Assembly (NCBI GenBank): GCA_027487865.1
Contig: JAIYCT010000003.1
Location: 434,001 to 498,000, forward strand
Source of the DNA: Microbacteriaceae bacterium
Lineage (GTDB): Bacteria; Actinomycetota; Actinomycetes; Actinomycetales; Microbacteriaceae
DNA length: 64,000 nucleotides
Reading direction: 5' to 3'
Each line of letters starts with the position of its first letter. The first letter of the stretch is position 1. The notes beneath the pieces were generated by a model that saw only the letters and a list, made by a program, of their open reading frames with translations, made no database searches and was not told where the DNA came from. Below, piece by piece: positions 56,408-64,000 of this stretch. The position numbers and the translations under genes are program-made.

Positions 56408-57600
56408 GCTCTTCCAAGTTCACCAATTCCGTAACCGTAGTTTCGTTCGATTGGCCGAGTCTTTGGATTTGGCGCGTGACCAGACCAATTTCCGGACTTG
56501 AAACGCGAAATCAGGTCTTCCGCAATTCGCTGGGAAGCTTTGCCGTCTCCGAGTGTGTGGGTCCAGCTGTTGCCTCGCCTGTCGGCAGCTGAGGCGATGA
56601 TGTTCCCTAGTTCTGAATCTGTATGAGTGGCGTGAGGGTCAAACTTTACTGAACCGCCGCAGTCATAAACCTGTGGGCGCTCGGTAGAGGTCCTCATTTG
56701 AACTGAAGGCACACCGAGCACTGCTGCTTCTTCGACGATAGTTCCAGAATCAGTGAGCACAGCGGTCGACGAGTTGATTAGCTCCATAAGCTCTGCATAG
56801 CCAATCGGGTCAATGACCTTCACGTTTCTAGGAATGTCTAGGCCAAACTCTCGAAGACGTGCCTGCGTGCGATAGCCAGCAGGAAAAACAACGATTCCTG
56901 GACACATGGAAGCAAGTTTCAAAATTTGTGAAAGGGAATCTTTACTGTCCACGTTCTCGCGTCGGTGGCACGTCATTGACCAAAGTTCGCCACCCTCATA
57001 ACCGTAGGAGGCGAACAATTCCGAGCGCTCAGAGTCCGAAAGCCGAACTTTTCCGGAACGGAAGTAGTGCTCTAGAACGTCGACAATTGGATTGCCAGTG
57101 ACGATTATGTTGTCAGGGTCAAGACCTTCGATTACACCCTGTTGCTTGTATTCGTCAACGTAGGCGTAGATAACATCGGCCAGGTGATCGATGGCGGTTC
57201 TGAACTTCTCCTCCGGCATGCGCCAGTCGTAAGACCTCATGCAACCTTCGATGTGCACGATGGGTATGTTCTTGGCAGCCACAGCAATTGAGCCAGTGAC
57301 GGTGTTTGTATCCCCAAGGAAGATAACTGCGTCGGGCTTGGCCTCGTCCAGATACGATCCCAGGCTCGAGATTAGAGATCCAATCATGGATTGGTCCGAT
57401 GCCGTATCGAGTTGCAGGGTTACATCTGGCTGCGGAACGTCTAGCTGTCTGAAGAAGATGTCCTTCATGTTGTCGCTGTAGTGCTGTCCAGACCAAACAA
57501 ATTCAAAGTCGCTGCCAAGTGTTGACTTTAGGTGCTTGATAATCAGGCTTGCACGAATTACATCAGGTCTAATACCTAGCACCATAGAAATTTTTGGCAA
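56404..57600 (-). CDS. UDP-N-acetylglucosamine 2-epimerase family (WecB/FnlC-like)
   Basis: FLGDTNTVTGSIA, IVHIEGCMRS, MPEEKFR, CHRRENVD, TDSGTIVEEAAVLGVPSVQMRTSTERP. Confidence 0.88.
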   Translation of the reverse strand: MPKISMVLGIRPDVIRASLIIKHLKSTLGSDFEFVWSGQHYSDNMKDIFFRQLDVPQPDVTLQLDTASDQSMIGSLISSLGSYLDEAKPDAVIFLGDTNTVTGSIAVAAKNIPIVHIEGCMRSYDWRMPEEKFRTAIDHLADVIYAYVDEYKQQGVIEGLDPDNIIVTGNPIVDVLEHYFRSGKVRLSDSERSELFASYGYEGGELWSMTCHRRENVDSKDSLSQILKLASMCPGIVVFPAGYRTQARLREFGLDIPRNVKVIDPIGYAELMELINSSTAVLTDSGTIVEEAAVLGVPSVQMRTSTERPQVYDCGGSVKFDPHATHTDSELGNIIASAADRRGNSWTHTLGDGKASQRIAEDLISRFKSGNWSGHAPNPKTRPIERNYGYGIGELGRA

Positions 57601-57602
57601 AA

Positions 57603-58046
57603 CTATCTTTCTTCAATCTTCCATGGGTCCCAAAGGCGAGACTCGAATCTAATGTCGTCTGCTGCACTCTCGGCAAGTGTTGAACTCGAGAAGAACATCA
57701 GGATCGAATCCGTAGATAGAGACATAAAGCCATTTGCGTAGCCCGCAGGAATTAGCAAGGCCCCAGGCTTAGAGCCTGAAAGCACAAATCTTTCAATCGG
57801 CAAGTCCCTCGATGGCTTCTCCCAGTCATCGACCTTCACACCGGCTACGAGAGCAGAACCCTGAAGACAAACCACAGCCTTGGCCTCGTGCTTGTGCCCA
57901 TGCCAAGCTCGAATGAAACCTTGCTTGTGATTCTCAACCACATAGAAACGCTTGTAGCCGGCCAAGGCAAAGTCATTAATGAACTTCAGCGAGCCTCTGT
58001 CATCAACTGCAAGTCCACCTGCAACGAATTCAATTTTCGAGGTCAT
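57603..58046 (-). CDS. RmlC/WxcM-like cupin (dTDP-sugar epimerase/isomerase-like)
   Basis: DDRGSLKFINDF; GFIRAWHGHKHEAKAVVCLQGSALV; LLIPAGYANGFMSLS. Confidence 0.8.
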   Translation of the reverse strand: MTSKIEFVAGGLAVDDRGSLKFINDFALAGYKRFYVVENHKQGFIRAWHGHKHEAKAVVCLQGSALVAGVKVDDWEKPSRDLPIERFVLSGSKPGALLIPAGYANGFMSLSTDSILMFFSSSTLAESAADDIRFESRLWDPWKIEER

Positions 58047-58993
58047 TACTTAGCTCCTAGCAACCCCTGAAGGGCTGCTACGTTGCTAAAGCGAGGAAGA
58101 CTAACGTCAGGAATGCGGTTCTGGGAAATCGCTTTGTAAATCTCAACGATTCCGTCATCTACCGACCACTTGGGCTCAAAACCCAACTCAGTCCTAGCTT
58201 TATCGCTGGAAACTGCATAGTTTCTAGCGTCTTGGAACGAGGACTCCGTGATCTTTAGAACCGCACCTGGGACGTGCTCCTGGATCTTTTCAGCCAGTGC
58301 GATGATGGTCAGGTTCTCAGTGTGAAGGTTGTAAATACCAGTGCTGTGGGTGTCAATGTGCGGAACCATGGCGGTTGCAACGTCTCTGACGTGTAGAAGT
58401 GGCCTGTACTGCTGCCCACCAAATACGCTCATCTGCTTTTCTTTGACTGCTCTAATCGTGAGAACGTTTAGAACAAGGTCCACTCTCAATCTCGAATATG
58501 TGTCACTCAGTCCAAATAAGGTTCCGAGTCTGAAAATCAGAGTCTCGTTCGGTGCTGCCAAAAGGACTTTCTCAGCCTCAATCTTCGATTCCGCATAAAG
58601 GGAAAGTGGGTCGAATGGGCTGGATTCGTCCAAGAGCCCATCCTGCGCTCCGTACACGCTACAAGTGGAAGGGAAGATGATTCTTCCGGAGAAGTTTGCA
58701 ACTAGGTTCTTGACCGAACCGACATTTGTTTCCATAGTCAGTTCTGGGTTGAGCGCGCAGGCTGGATCTCCCACAAATGCAGCCAGCCAAACAACGGTGT
58801 CTGCCCAGTCAAGGTGGGGCTTCAGTGAATCGATGTCGTTGATGTCACCGTAGATAAAATCGACGCTTTTTAGGTACGCATCTTCATAAACTAATTTGTC
58901 AAAAACTCGAACCTCGTGACCAGCCTCCAGGGCAGCATCCACCAAGTACCCACCGACATAACCTGCTCCACCAGCAACCAAAACCTTAGACAT
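58046..58993 (-). CDS. NAD-dependent epimerase/dehydratase (extended SDR)
   Basis: VLVAGGAGYVGGYLVDAAL; FPSTCSVYG; YAESKIEAEKVLL. Confidence 0.9.
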   Translation of the reverse strand: MSKVLVAGGAGYVGGYLVDAALEAGHEVRVFDKLVYEDAYLKSVDFIYGDINDIDSLKPHLDWADTVVWLAAFVGDPACALNPELTMETNVGSVKNLVANFSGRIIFPSTCSVYGAQDGLLDESSPFDPLSLYAESKIEAEKVLLAAPNETLIFRLGTLFGLSDTYSRLRVDLVLNVLTIRAVKEKQMSVFGGQQYRPLLHVRDVATAMVPHIDTHSTGIYNLHTENLTIIALAEKIQEHVPGAVLKITESSFQDARNYAVSSDKARTELGFEPKWSVDDGIVEIYKAISQNRIPDVSLPRFSNVAALQGLLGAK

Positions 58994-59049
58994 GTATTGA
59001 CTCCATTCTTGTCGCTAGGCTAGCAGCATCTTTAGCGATAGGGGCCCGC

Positions 59050-59844
59050 GTGGGTATGAAAATCTTCTTGAATCCAGAAGTTATGTCCGGTCTTGGGGAA
59101 GACACTTTTTGGACTTGGTTCCAGAGGGAATCAGGAGCCGAAGTTGGAGTGCCAAGACACATTGGCTCGAACGATATTGTGCTCCATTACTCAACAATGG
59201 GAAAACCTTCATTTCCCAATCAAACCATCAATCTATTGTGGGAGCTTTACCCTGAAATGTCCCTAAGACTTGGCAAGAAGTTTGGTTCGAAAAATAGGCG
59301 TATTGGTAAGTCGTTGGTATCAAAGTGGCATGCCGTGGCAACGCCTTACAGCAGGGCTTTCTATCCAGTGAGCACAAAAGTCTTACCGATTGCAGTGAAT
59401 TCAGATATGTTCAAACCCGCGGAATCAAAGTCCGCCGCTAAGAAGATGTTAGGACTTGATCCAAATCGGCCCGTCGCTTTTTGGTCTGGCGCTAATCACG
59501 TGATGAAAGGGCCCGACCTCAGGGATTCGTGGCTTGAGAGCAACCCTGTTTGGCAGGGTCTCATCATTTCCAAGGAGAAACCGATTGGCCAAGAGGAGCT
59601 GGCGCTTCACATGCAAGCATCCGATGGGTTTCTAAACACGTCAAGGTTGATCCCATATTTTATGGTTGATTGGGAATGCATTGCCGCGGATTTGCCAATG
59701 ATTGAAGCTGGAGGCGTTGAAAGGGAGTTTTTGCTCCCGAATTCAAACACTAGATCGGTGTTGTTCGAGAAGAATTGGGACAGAAAATCCGCAATTGACC
59801 TATGGCTGAAATTCATCGACGAATGCTCCCAGACTCTAAAGTAA
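59050..59844 (+). CDS. Glycosyltransferase-like protein
   Basis: VLPIAVNSDMFKPAESKSAAKKMLGLDPNRPVAFWSGANHVMKG; glycan-cluster context. Confidence 0.6.
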   Translation: MGMKIFLNPEVMSGLGEDTFWTWFQRESGAEVGVPRHIGSNDIVLHYSTMGKPSFPNQTINLLWELYPEMSLRLGKKFGSKNRRIGKSLVSKWHAVATPYSRAFYPVSTKVLPIAVNSDMFKPAESKSAAKKMLGLDPNRPVAFWSGANHVMKGPDLRDSWLESNPVWQGLIISKEKPIGQEELALHMQASDGFLNTSRLIPYFMVDWECIAADLPMIEAGGVEREFLLPNSNTRSVLFEKNWDRKSAIDLWLKFIDECSQTLK

Positions 59845-60680
59845 GAAGGCCTCCAAGGGTCTCTATTTTTGCAGTGGTTTACAGATCAATCGATTACGCC
59901 CGCTTCATAAACCAAGTCGTGAATGATTCGTGCCCTGAGATTGCAAATGGCGAGGCGGAATTCTTCTTGGTTGCCAACCAACCGGAACCAGATTTGAAGG
60001 CTTGGCTTTCAAAGTCGGAACTCTCGTACATTGAATACTGGCCTGAAAAAGAAGTGACGGCCGAATGTGGGCCGAGTTATCTCGCAGGGGTTTACGCAGC
60101 CTACAATCACGGCGTACACGCAGCGTCGGGAGATGTTGTTGTGATGCTGAATTCCGATATGGTTCCGTCTCCTGAATGGCTTCAGATGATGATTGAGGAA
60201 TTCCAACCTGGCGACCTCCTAAGTCCCTGGCTTGTCGAACCCTTTCATCCAAAGTACGGGGTTTTTCCAGGAGCTATTGAGGCAAACTTTGGGCGTTCGC
60301 CTCGAACTTTTCAAACTCAGAATTGGGAGGCGTTTTGTAGAGCAGGAGCCGCAAGCCTTCCTGCTGGTTCATCACCTCCATTCATGCCTGTTATGGTGAG
60401 AAAGGACAAATTCCTTCAACTGGGAGGATTTCCCCAAGGCAACTTACTCGTGAATGGTGAGTGCGTCCCTGCCGACAAGAACTATTTTGATTCCCTTGAG
60501 GCCTTGGGGATGAGGCATCGGTTCATTGCAAAGCCCGTTTACTTTTATCACTTCAAGGAGGGCGAAAAGCGGACGGAAACCCTCTTTAGAATATTGACAG
60601 ATTCATTACCTTCCCTTGCCAGAAAGCTGAGGCTCGACAAGCTACTTCACTTTCTTCGAAAACTTCGCATTAAATCTTGA
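59802..60680 (+). CDS. GT2 family glycosyltransferase
   Basis: AAYNHGVHAASGDVVVMLNSDMVPSPEWLQMMIEEF. Confidence 0.82.
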   Translation: MAEIHRRMLPDSKVRRPPRVSIFAVVYRSIDYARFINQVVNDSCPEIANGEAEFFLVANQPEPDLKAWLSKSELSYIEYWPEKEVTAECGPSYLAGVYAAYNHGVHAASGDVVVMLNSDMVPSPEWLQMMIEEFQPGDLLSPWLVEPFHPKYGVFPGAIEANFGRSPRTFQTQNWEAFCRAGAASLPAGSSPPFMPVMVRKDKFLQLGGFPQGNLLVNGECVPADKNYFDSLEALGMRHRFIAKPVYFYHFKEGEKRTETLFRILTDSLPSLARKLRLDKLLHFLRKLRIKS

Positions 60681-60752
60681 GCTGACCAAATGGCCCTCCT
60701 GCACTGAATTCCTCACTTGGCCTAAACTAGGAGACATAGATCTAGGAGTCAG

Positions 60753-61073
60753 ATGACTTACGTAATTGCGCTTCCCTGTGTGGATGTGAAAGACAAGGCA
60801 TGTATCGATGAGTGCCCAGTTGACTGTATCTATGAGGGTGACCGCATGCTTTACATCCACCCGGATGAGTGTGTGGATTGCGGTGCGTGTGAGCCTGTTT
60901 GCCCAGTTGAGGCGATCTATTACGAAGACGATCTTCCCGGTGAGTGGAGCGAGTACTACAAGGCGAACGTTGACTTCTTCTCTGAGATTGGATCTCCAGG
61001 AGGAGCTGCCAAAGTTGGCCCAGTCCCTGGAGACCACCCGCTAATTTCAGCACTGCCACCTCAGGGCGAATAG
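60753..61073 (+). CDS. fdxA: Ferredoxin (7Fe type)
   Basis: [21 protein letters not shown]... [21 protein letters not shown]. Confidence 0.95.
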   Translation: MTYVIALPCVDVKDKACIDECPVDCIYEGDRMLYIHPDECVDCGACEPVCPVEAIYYEDDLPGEWSEYYKANVDFFSEIGSPGGAAKVGPVPGDHPLISALPPQGE

Positions 61074-62179
61074 TGTTTCAAGGTTTGCCGGAGTACCCCT
61101 GGCAAAAGCTCAAGCCCTATCGAGAGATTGCGGCTAAGAACCCTAATGGTGCAATAGATCTTTCCGTCGGCAACCCAATTGACCCAACACCACAGGTGAT
61201 TCAAGCCGCTCTCGATGCCGCATCGGACTCGCCAGGATATCCAACAACCTGGGGTGAAGTTTCTGCGAGGGCGGCCGTCTGCGAGTGGTATGGCCGCCGC
61301 AGAAAGTCGCCAGGGCTAAATCCAGACCAGGTTTTACTAACTATCGGCTCTAAAGAATTCATCTCCTGGATGCCGATCATGCTCGGCGTAGGTGCTGGAG
61401 ACGTTGTTGTCCAACCTCGCTTTGCTTACACCGCATATGCAGTTGGCGCTGCATTCGCAGGGGCTGAAATCTTTGTTGGCGATGAGCCAAACGAATGGCC
61501 AGAAAATACCAAGTTGATTTGGCTCAACAGCCCAGGAAACCCAAATGGTTCAGTTCACTCGGTTGAGTTCCTAAAGCGAGCACTAGCTAGGGCTCGCGAA
61601 TTAGGTGCCGTAATCGTCAATGACGAGTGTTACGCCGAAATGGGATGGAATGCACCATGGGATGAATACATCCCGTGCATGCTCGATCCTGAAGTCACCG
61701 GCGGCGACCTAACCAATGTTCTTTCTATTTACTCGCTGAGCAAGCAGTCAAACCTTGCTGGCTACCGTGCTGCCTTTGCAGCCGGCGACGAGCGACTAAT
61801 CAAGGGACTAGTGAACCTGCGCATGCACTCCGGGATGATGGTGCCGATGCCGGTGCAAAAGGCGATGGTTGCTGCCTTGGGTGACGAGTCACACGTTGCT
61901 ACACAAAAAGAGATTTACCGACAGCGTAGAGATGTTTTGCTACCGGCGCTTGCGGCTTACGGATTTGAAGTTCAAGACTCCGAGGCTGGATTGTATTTAT
62001 GGGTAACCAAGGGTAAAGACTGCTGGGAAACCATTGCCGAACTTGCTCAATTGGGCATTGTGGCTGTTCCTGGAGAGTTTTATGGAGAGGCCGGCAAAAA
62101 CTTTGTTCGTTTCTCAATAACTGCGACCGACCAAGAGGTTTTTGAGGCTGCAAACCGCCTCAAAAATGCTCTAGGCTAG
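61073..62179 (+). CDS. dapC: Succinyldiaminopimelate transaminase
   Basis: PLP aminotransferase fold I: LNSPGNPNGSV, VNDECYAEMGW, SLSKQSNLAGYRAAFAAGD; adjacent to fdxA as in many actinobacteria. Confidence 0.9.
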   Translation: MFQGLPEYPWQKLKPYREIAAKNPNGAIDLSVGNPIDPTPQVIQAALDAASDSPGYPTTWGEVSARAAVCEWYGRRRKSPGLNPDQVLLTIGSKEFISWMPIMLGVGAGDVVVQPRFAYTAYAVGAAFAGAEIFVGDEPNEWPENTKLIWLNSPGNPNGSVHSVEFLKRALARARELGAVIVNDECYAEMGWNAPWDEYIPCMLDPEVTGGDLTNVLSIYSLSKQSNLAGYRAAFAAGDERLIKGLVNLRMHSGMMVPMPVQKAMVAALGDESHVATQKEIYRQRRDVLLPALAAYGFEVQDSEAGLYLWVTKGKDCWETIAELAQLGIVAVPGEFYGEAGKNFVRFSITATDQEVFEAANRLKNALG

Positions 62180-62212
62180 GGGTAAAGCCAACCCTCACAA
62201 AGGAGCTAGCGT

Positions 62213-63487
62213 TTGACTTCTAACGAGAAGGTGTCCCTTCGATACGGTGCCCACGAGGCAGAACTTTCTGTAATCGAATCGACCGATGGCCCTGGCGGAA
62301 TTGATATTTCAAAGCTCATTGCCACAACTGGGCTTAGTTCCTATGACCAGGGTTTTGTAAACACCTCCTCAACCAAGAGCGCAATCACCTTTATCGATGG
62401 CGATCAGGGCATTCTTCGCCATCGCGGCTACCCAATCGAGCAGCTTGCGGAAAAGAAGACCTTTCTAGACGTCGCTTACCTCTTGATTTACGGCGAGCTA
62501 CCTTCTGCGAGCGAGCTTGAAGCTTTCGACGAGAAGTTGCGCGAACGCTCGATGATTCACCCAAACATGGTTCGCTTTTTTGAAGCTTTTGAGCACTCGG
62601 CTCACCCTATGGCAATCCTCTCCTCGGCAGTTTCTGTATTGTCAACTTTCTACAACGACTCAACTGACGCCAGAGACCCAGAGCAGGTCGATCTCTCGAC
62701 CATAAGACTTTTGGCGAAGCTTCCAGTTATTACCGCCTACACCTATAAGTCACTGGTGGGGGAGAGCCTTGTTGAGCCGGACAAGTCACTGTCATTGGTG
62801 GAGAACTTCTTGCGCATGACATTTGGCCACAAGGGTGAAGAGTGGTCTGCAAACCCAGTTTTGACCAAAGCCCTAGACACTTTGTTGCTGTTACACGCTG
62901 ACCACGAGCAGAACTGCAGCACCTCGACGGTGAGACTTGTTGGTTCGTCTCACGCGAACTTGTTTGCTTCTATCTCCTCCGGCATCAACGCCCTGTCTGG
63001 CCCGCTACACGGCGGTGCAAACGAAGCTGTTTTGGACATGCTTACCTTTATTCACGAGTCCGGTGACTCGGTTCAGAAGTATGTCGAGCGCGTAAAGAAC
63101 AAAGAAGACGGCATTCGCCTTATGGGCTTCGGCCACCGCGTCTACAAGTCCTTTGACCCAAGAGCAACCATTGTGAAGTCTCACGCAGATGAGGTCCTTA
63201 GAGAACTTGGTGTCTCGGACCCGCTACTGGATATCGCAAAGGAGCTTGAGGCTGCGGCTTTGGCCGATTCTTACTTTGTTGAGCGCAAGCTTTACCCAAA
63301 CGTTGACTTCTACACCGGTGTTATATACAAGGCGATGGGCTTCCCATCCAGAATGTTCACACCATTGTTTGCGGTTGGACGCCTGCCAGGTTGGATTGCA
63401 CACTGGCGAGAGCAGAACGCTGATACCACGACAAGAATCGGTCGCCCACAGCAGGTTTACACCGGCCACACCGAGCGCTCAATCTAA
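62213..63487 (+). CDS. gltA: Citrate synthase
   Basis: ITFIDGDQGILRHRGYPIEQLAE; LHADHEQNCSTSTVRLVGSSHANLFASISSGINALSGPLHGGAN; MGFGHRVYKSFDPRA. Confidence 0.97.
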   Translation: MTSNEKVSLRYGAHEAELSVIESTDGPGGIDISKLIATTGLSSYDQGFVNTSSTKSAITFIDGDQGILRHRGYPIEQLAEKKTFLDVAYLLIYGELPSASELEAFDEKLRERSMIHPNMVRFFEAFEHSAHPMAILSSAVSVLSTFYNDSTDARDPEQVDLSTIRLLAKLPVITAYTYKSLVGESLVEPDKSLSLVENFLRMTFGHKGEEWSANPVLTKALDTLLLLHADHEQNCSTSTVRLVGSSHANLFASISSGINALSGPLHGGANEAVLDMLTFIHESGDSVQKYVERVKNKEDGIRLMGFGHRVYKSFDPRATIVKSHADEVLRELGVSDPLLDIAKELEAAALADSYFVERKLYPNVDFYTGVIYKAMGFPSRMFTPLFAVGRLPGWIAHWREQNADTTTRIGRPQQVYTGHTERSI

Positions 63488-64000
63488 GGTTTTTCGTAAA
63501 TCCAGACTGCGGTATCGCCATAGGTCTTTGAGCTTTGAAGTTCGAGTGATTCAATCTCAAGTTGCTCACTGCGGCTAGATCTCTCAACAACAACTAGCCC
63601 TTCGTCGCTCAAAAAGTCAGAAATCGAGTTCAGCAGCAGCTCTAGTTCCGAATTGGGGAAGTCGTAGGGCGGGTCAATAAAGACAAGGTCAAACCCTGCT
63701 ATTACAGACTTTAGGTAGCGCTGAGCATCTAGGTTGTGGGCTTGAATCTTGTTCGAGATTCCCTGCTTATCAAAAGAGCTAAGGCTGCTTTTTACATTCT
63801 GCTCAAGCAAGCCAAATGCATTTCGATCGCGTTCAACCAGGTCGATAGAAGTCGCGCCCCTTGAGGCTGATTCAAGGCCTAAAGCGCCGGTGCCAGCGAA
63901 TAGATCAAGAACCTTTGCACCCTCGATAACCCCCATGGCGTCGAGCTTTGCAAACAGGCTCTCTTTTACTCGGTCCGAGGTGGGGCGGGTTGCCTTGGCA
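63484..64000 (-). CDS. rsmD: 16S rRNA (guanine(966)-N(2))-methyltransferase, partial
   Basis: Minus-strand reading continues past the listed ORF start: AKATRPTSDRVKESLFAKLDAMGVIEGAKVLDLFAGTGALGLES; FIDPPYDFPN; N-terminus outside the window. Confidence 0.94.
   Translation of the reverse strand, partial: AKATRPTSDRVKESLFAKLDAMGVIEGAKVLDLFAGTGALGLESASRGATSIDLVERDRNAFGLLEQNVKSSLSSFDKQGISNKIQAHNLDAQRYLKSVIAGFDLVFIDPPYDFPNSELELLLNSISDFLSDEGLVVVERSSRSEQLEIESLELQSSKTYGDTAVWIYEKP

Noticed and set aside
58998-59027. TTGACT -35-like hexamer with TAGCAG -10-like hexamer upstream of the GT-like gene at 59050
   Set aside because: Poor -10 match and no supporting conservation data; not called as a promoter.
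1-64000. Mobile elements, prophage, CRISPR-Cas, toxin-antitoxin or restriction systems
   Set aside because: No transposase, integrase, phage structural gene, regularly spaced repeats, Cas or restriction/methylase pair recognised; the only DNA/RNA methyltransferase is RsmD-type.

Overview
The window looks like a compact actinobacterial chromosome segment, probably a small-genome freshwater or marine Microbacteriaceae-type lineage (inferred from gene content; no search was run). Nearly all of it is coding. It holds housekeeping genes (uppS end, phoH2-like, fumC, xseAB, ispH, class II fba with pfkB-type kinase, rmuC, ychF, cysK/cysE, rsgA/aroA/hisN-like, sigH/rsrA-type pair, kgd, metX, ung, fdxA, dapC, gltA, rsmD), one tRNA-Leu(TAG), and a minimal Tad-type pilus locus whose 51-aa pilin ORF is absent from the supplied ORF track. 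It also has a dipeptide/oligopeptide ABC transporter operon split by an opposite-strand gene, and an envelope-glycan cluster at about 48.5-60.7 kb. No CRISPR array, rRNA, transposase or prophage was seen. I found no clear new defence or mobile system. The most striking signal is architectural: all 11 convergent protein-gene pairs overlap or abut at their 3' ends. Five share exactly 4 bp of stop-codon sequence, and several junctions carry palindromic hairpins across the stops or terminators buried inside the opposing CDS. Other points of interest are a secreted HEFTH metallopeptidase candidate, structured leaders upstream of cysK and metX, operator-like palindromes, a substrate-binding protein with no lipobox, and an enlarged DppB-type permease.
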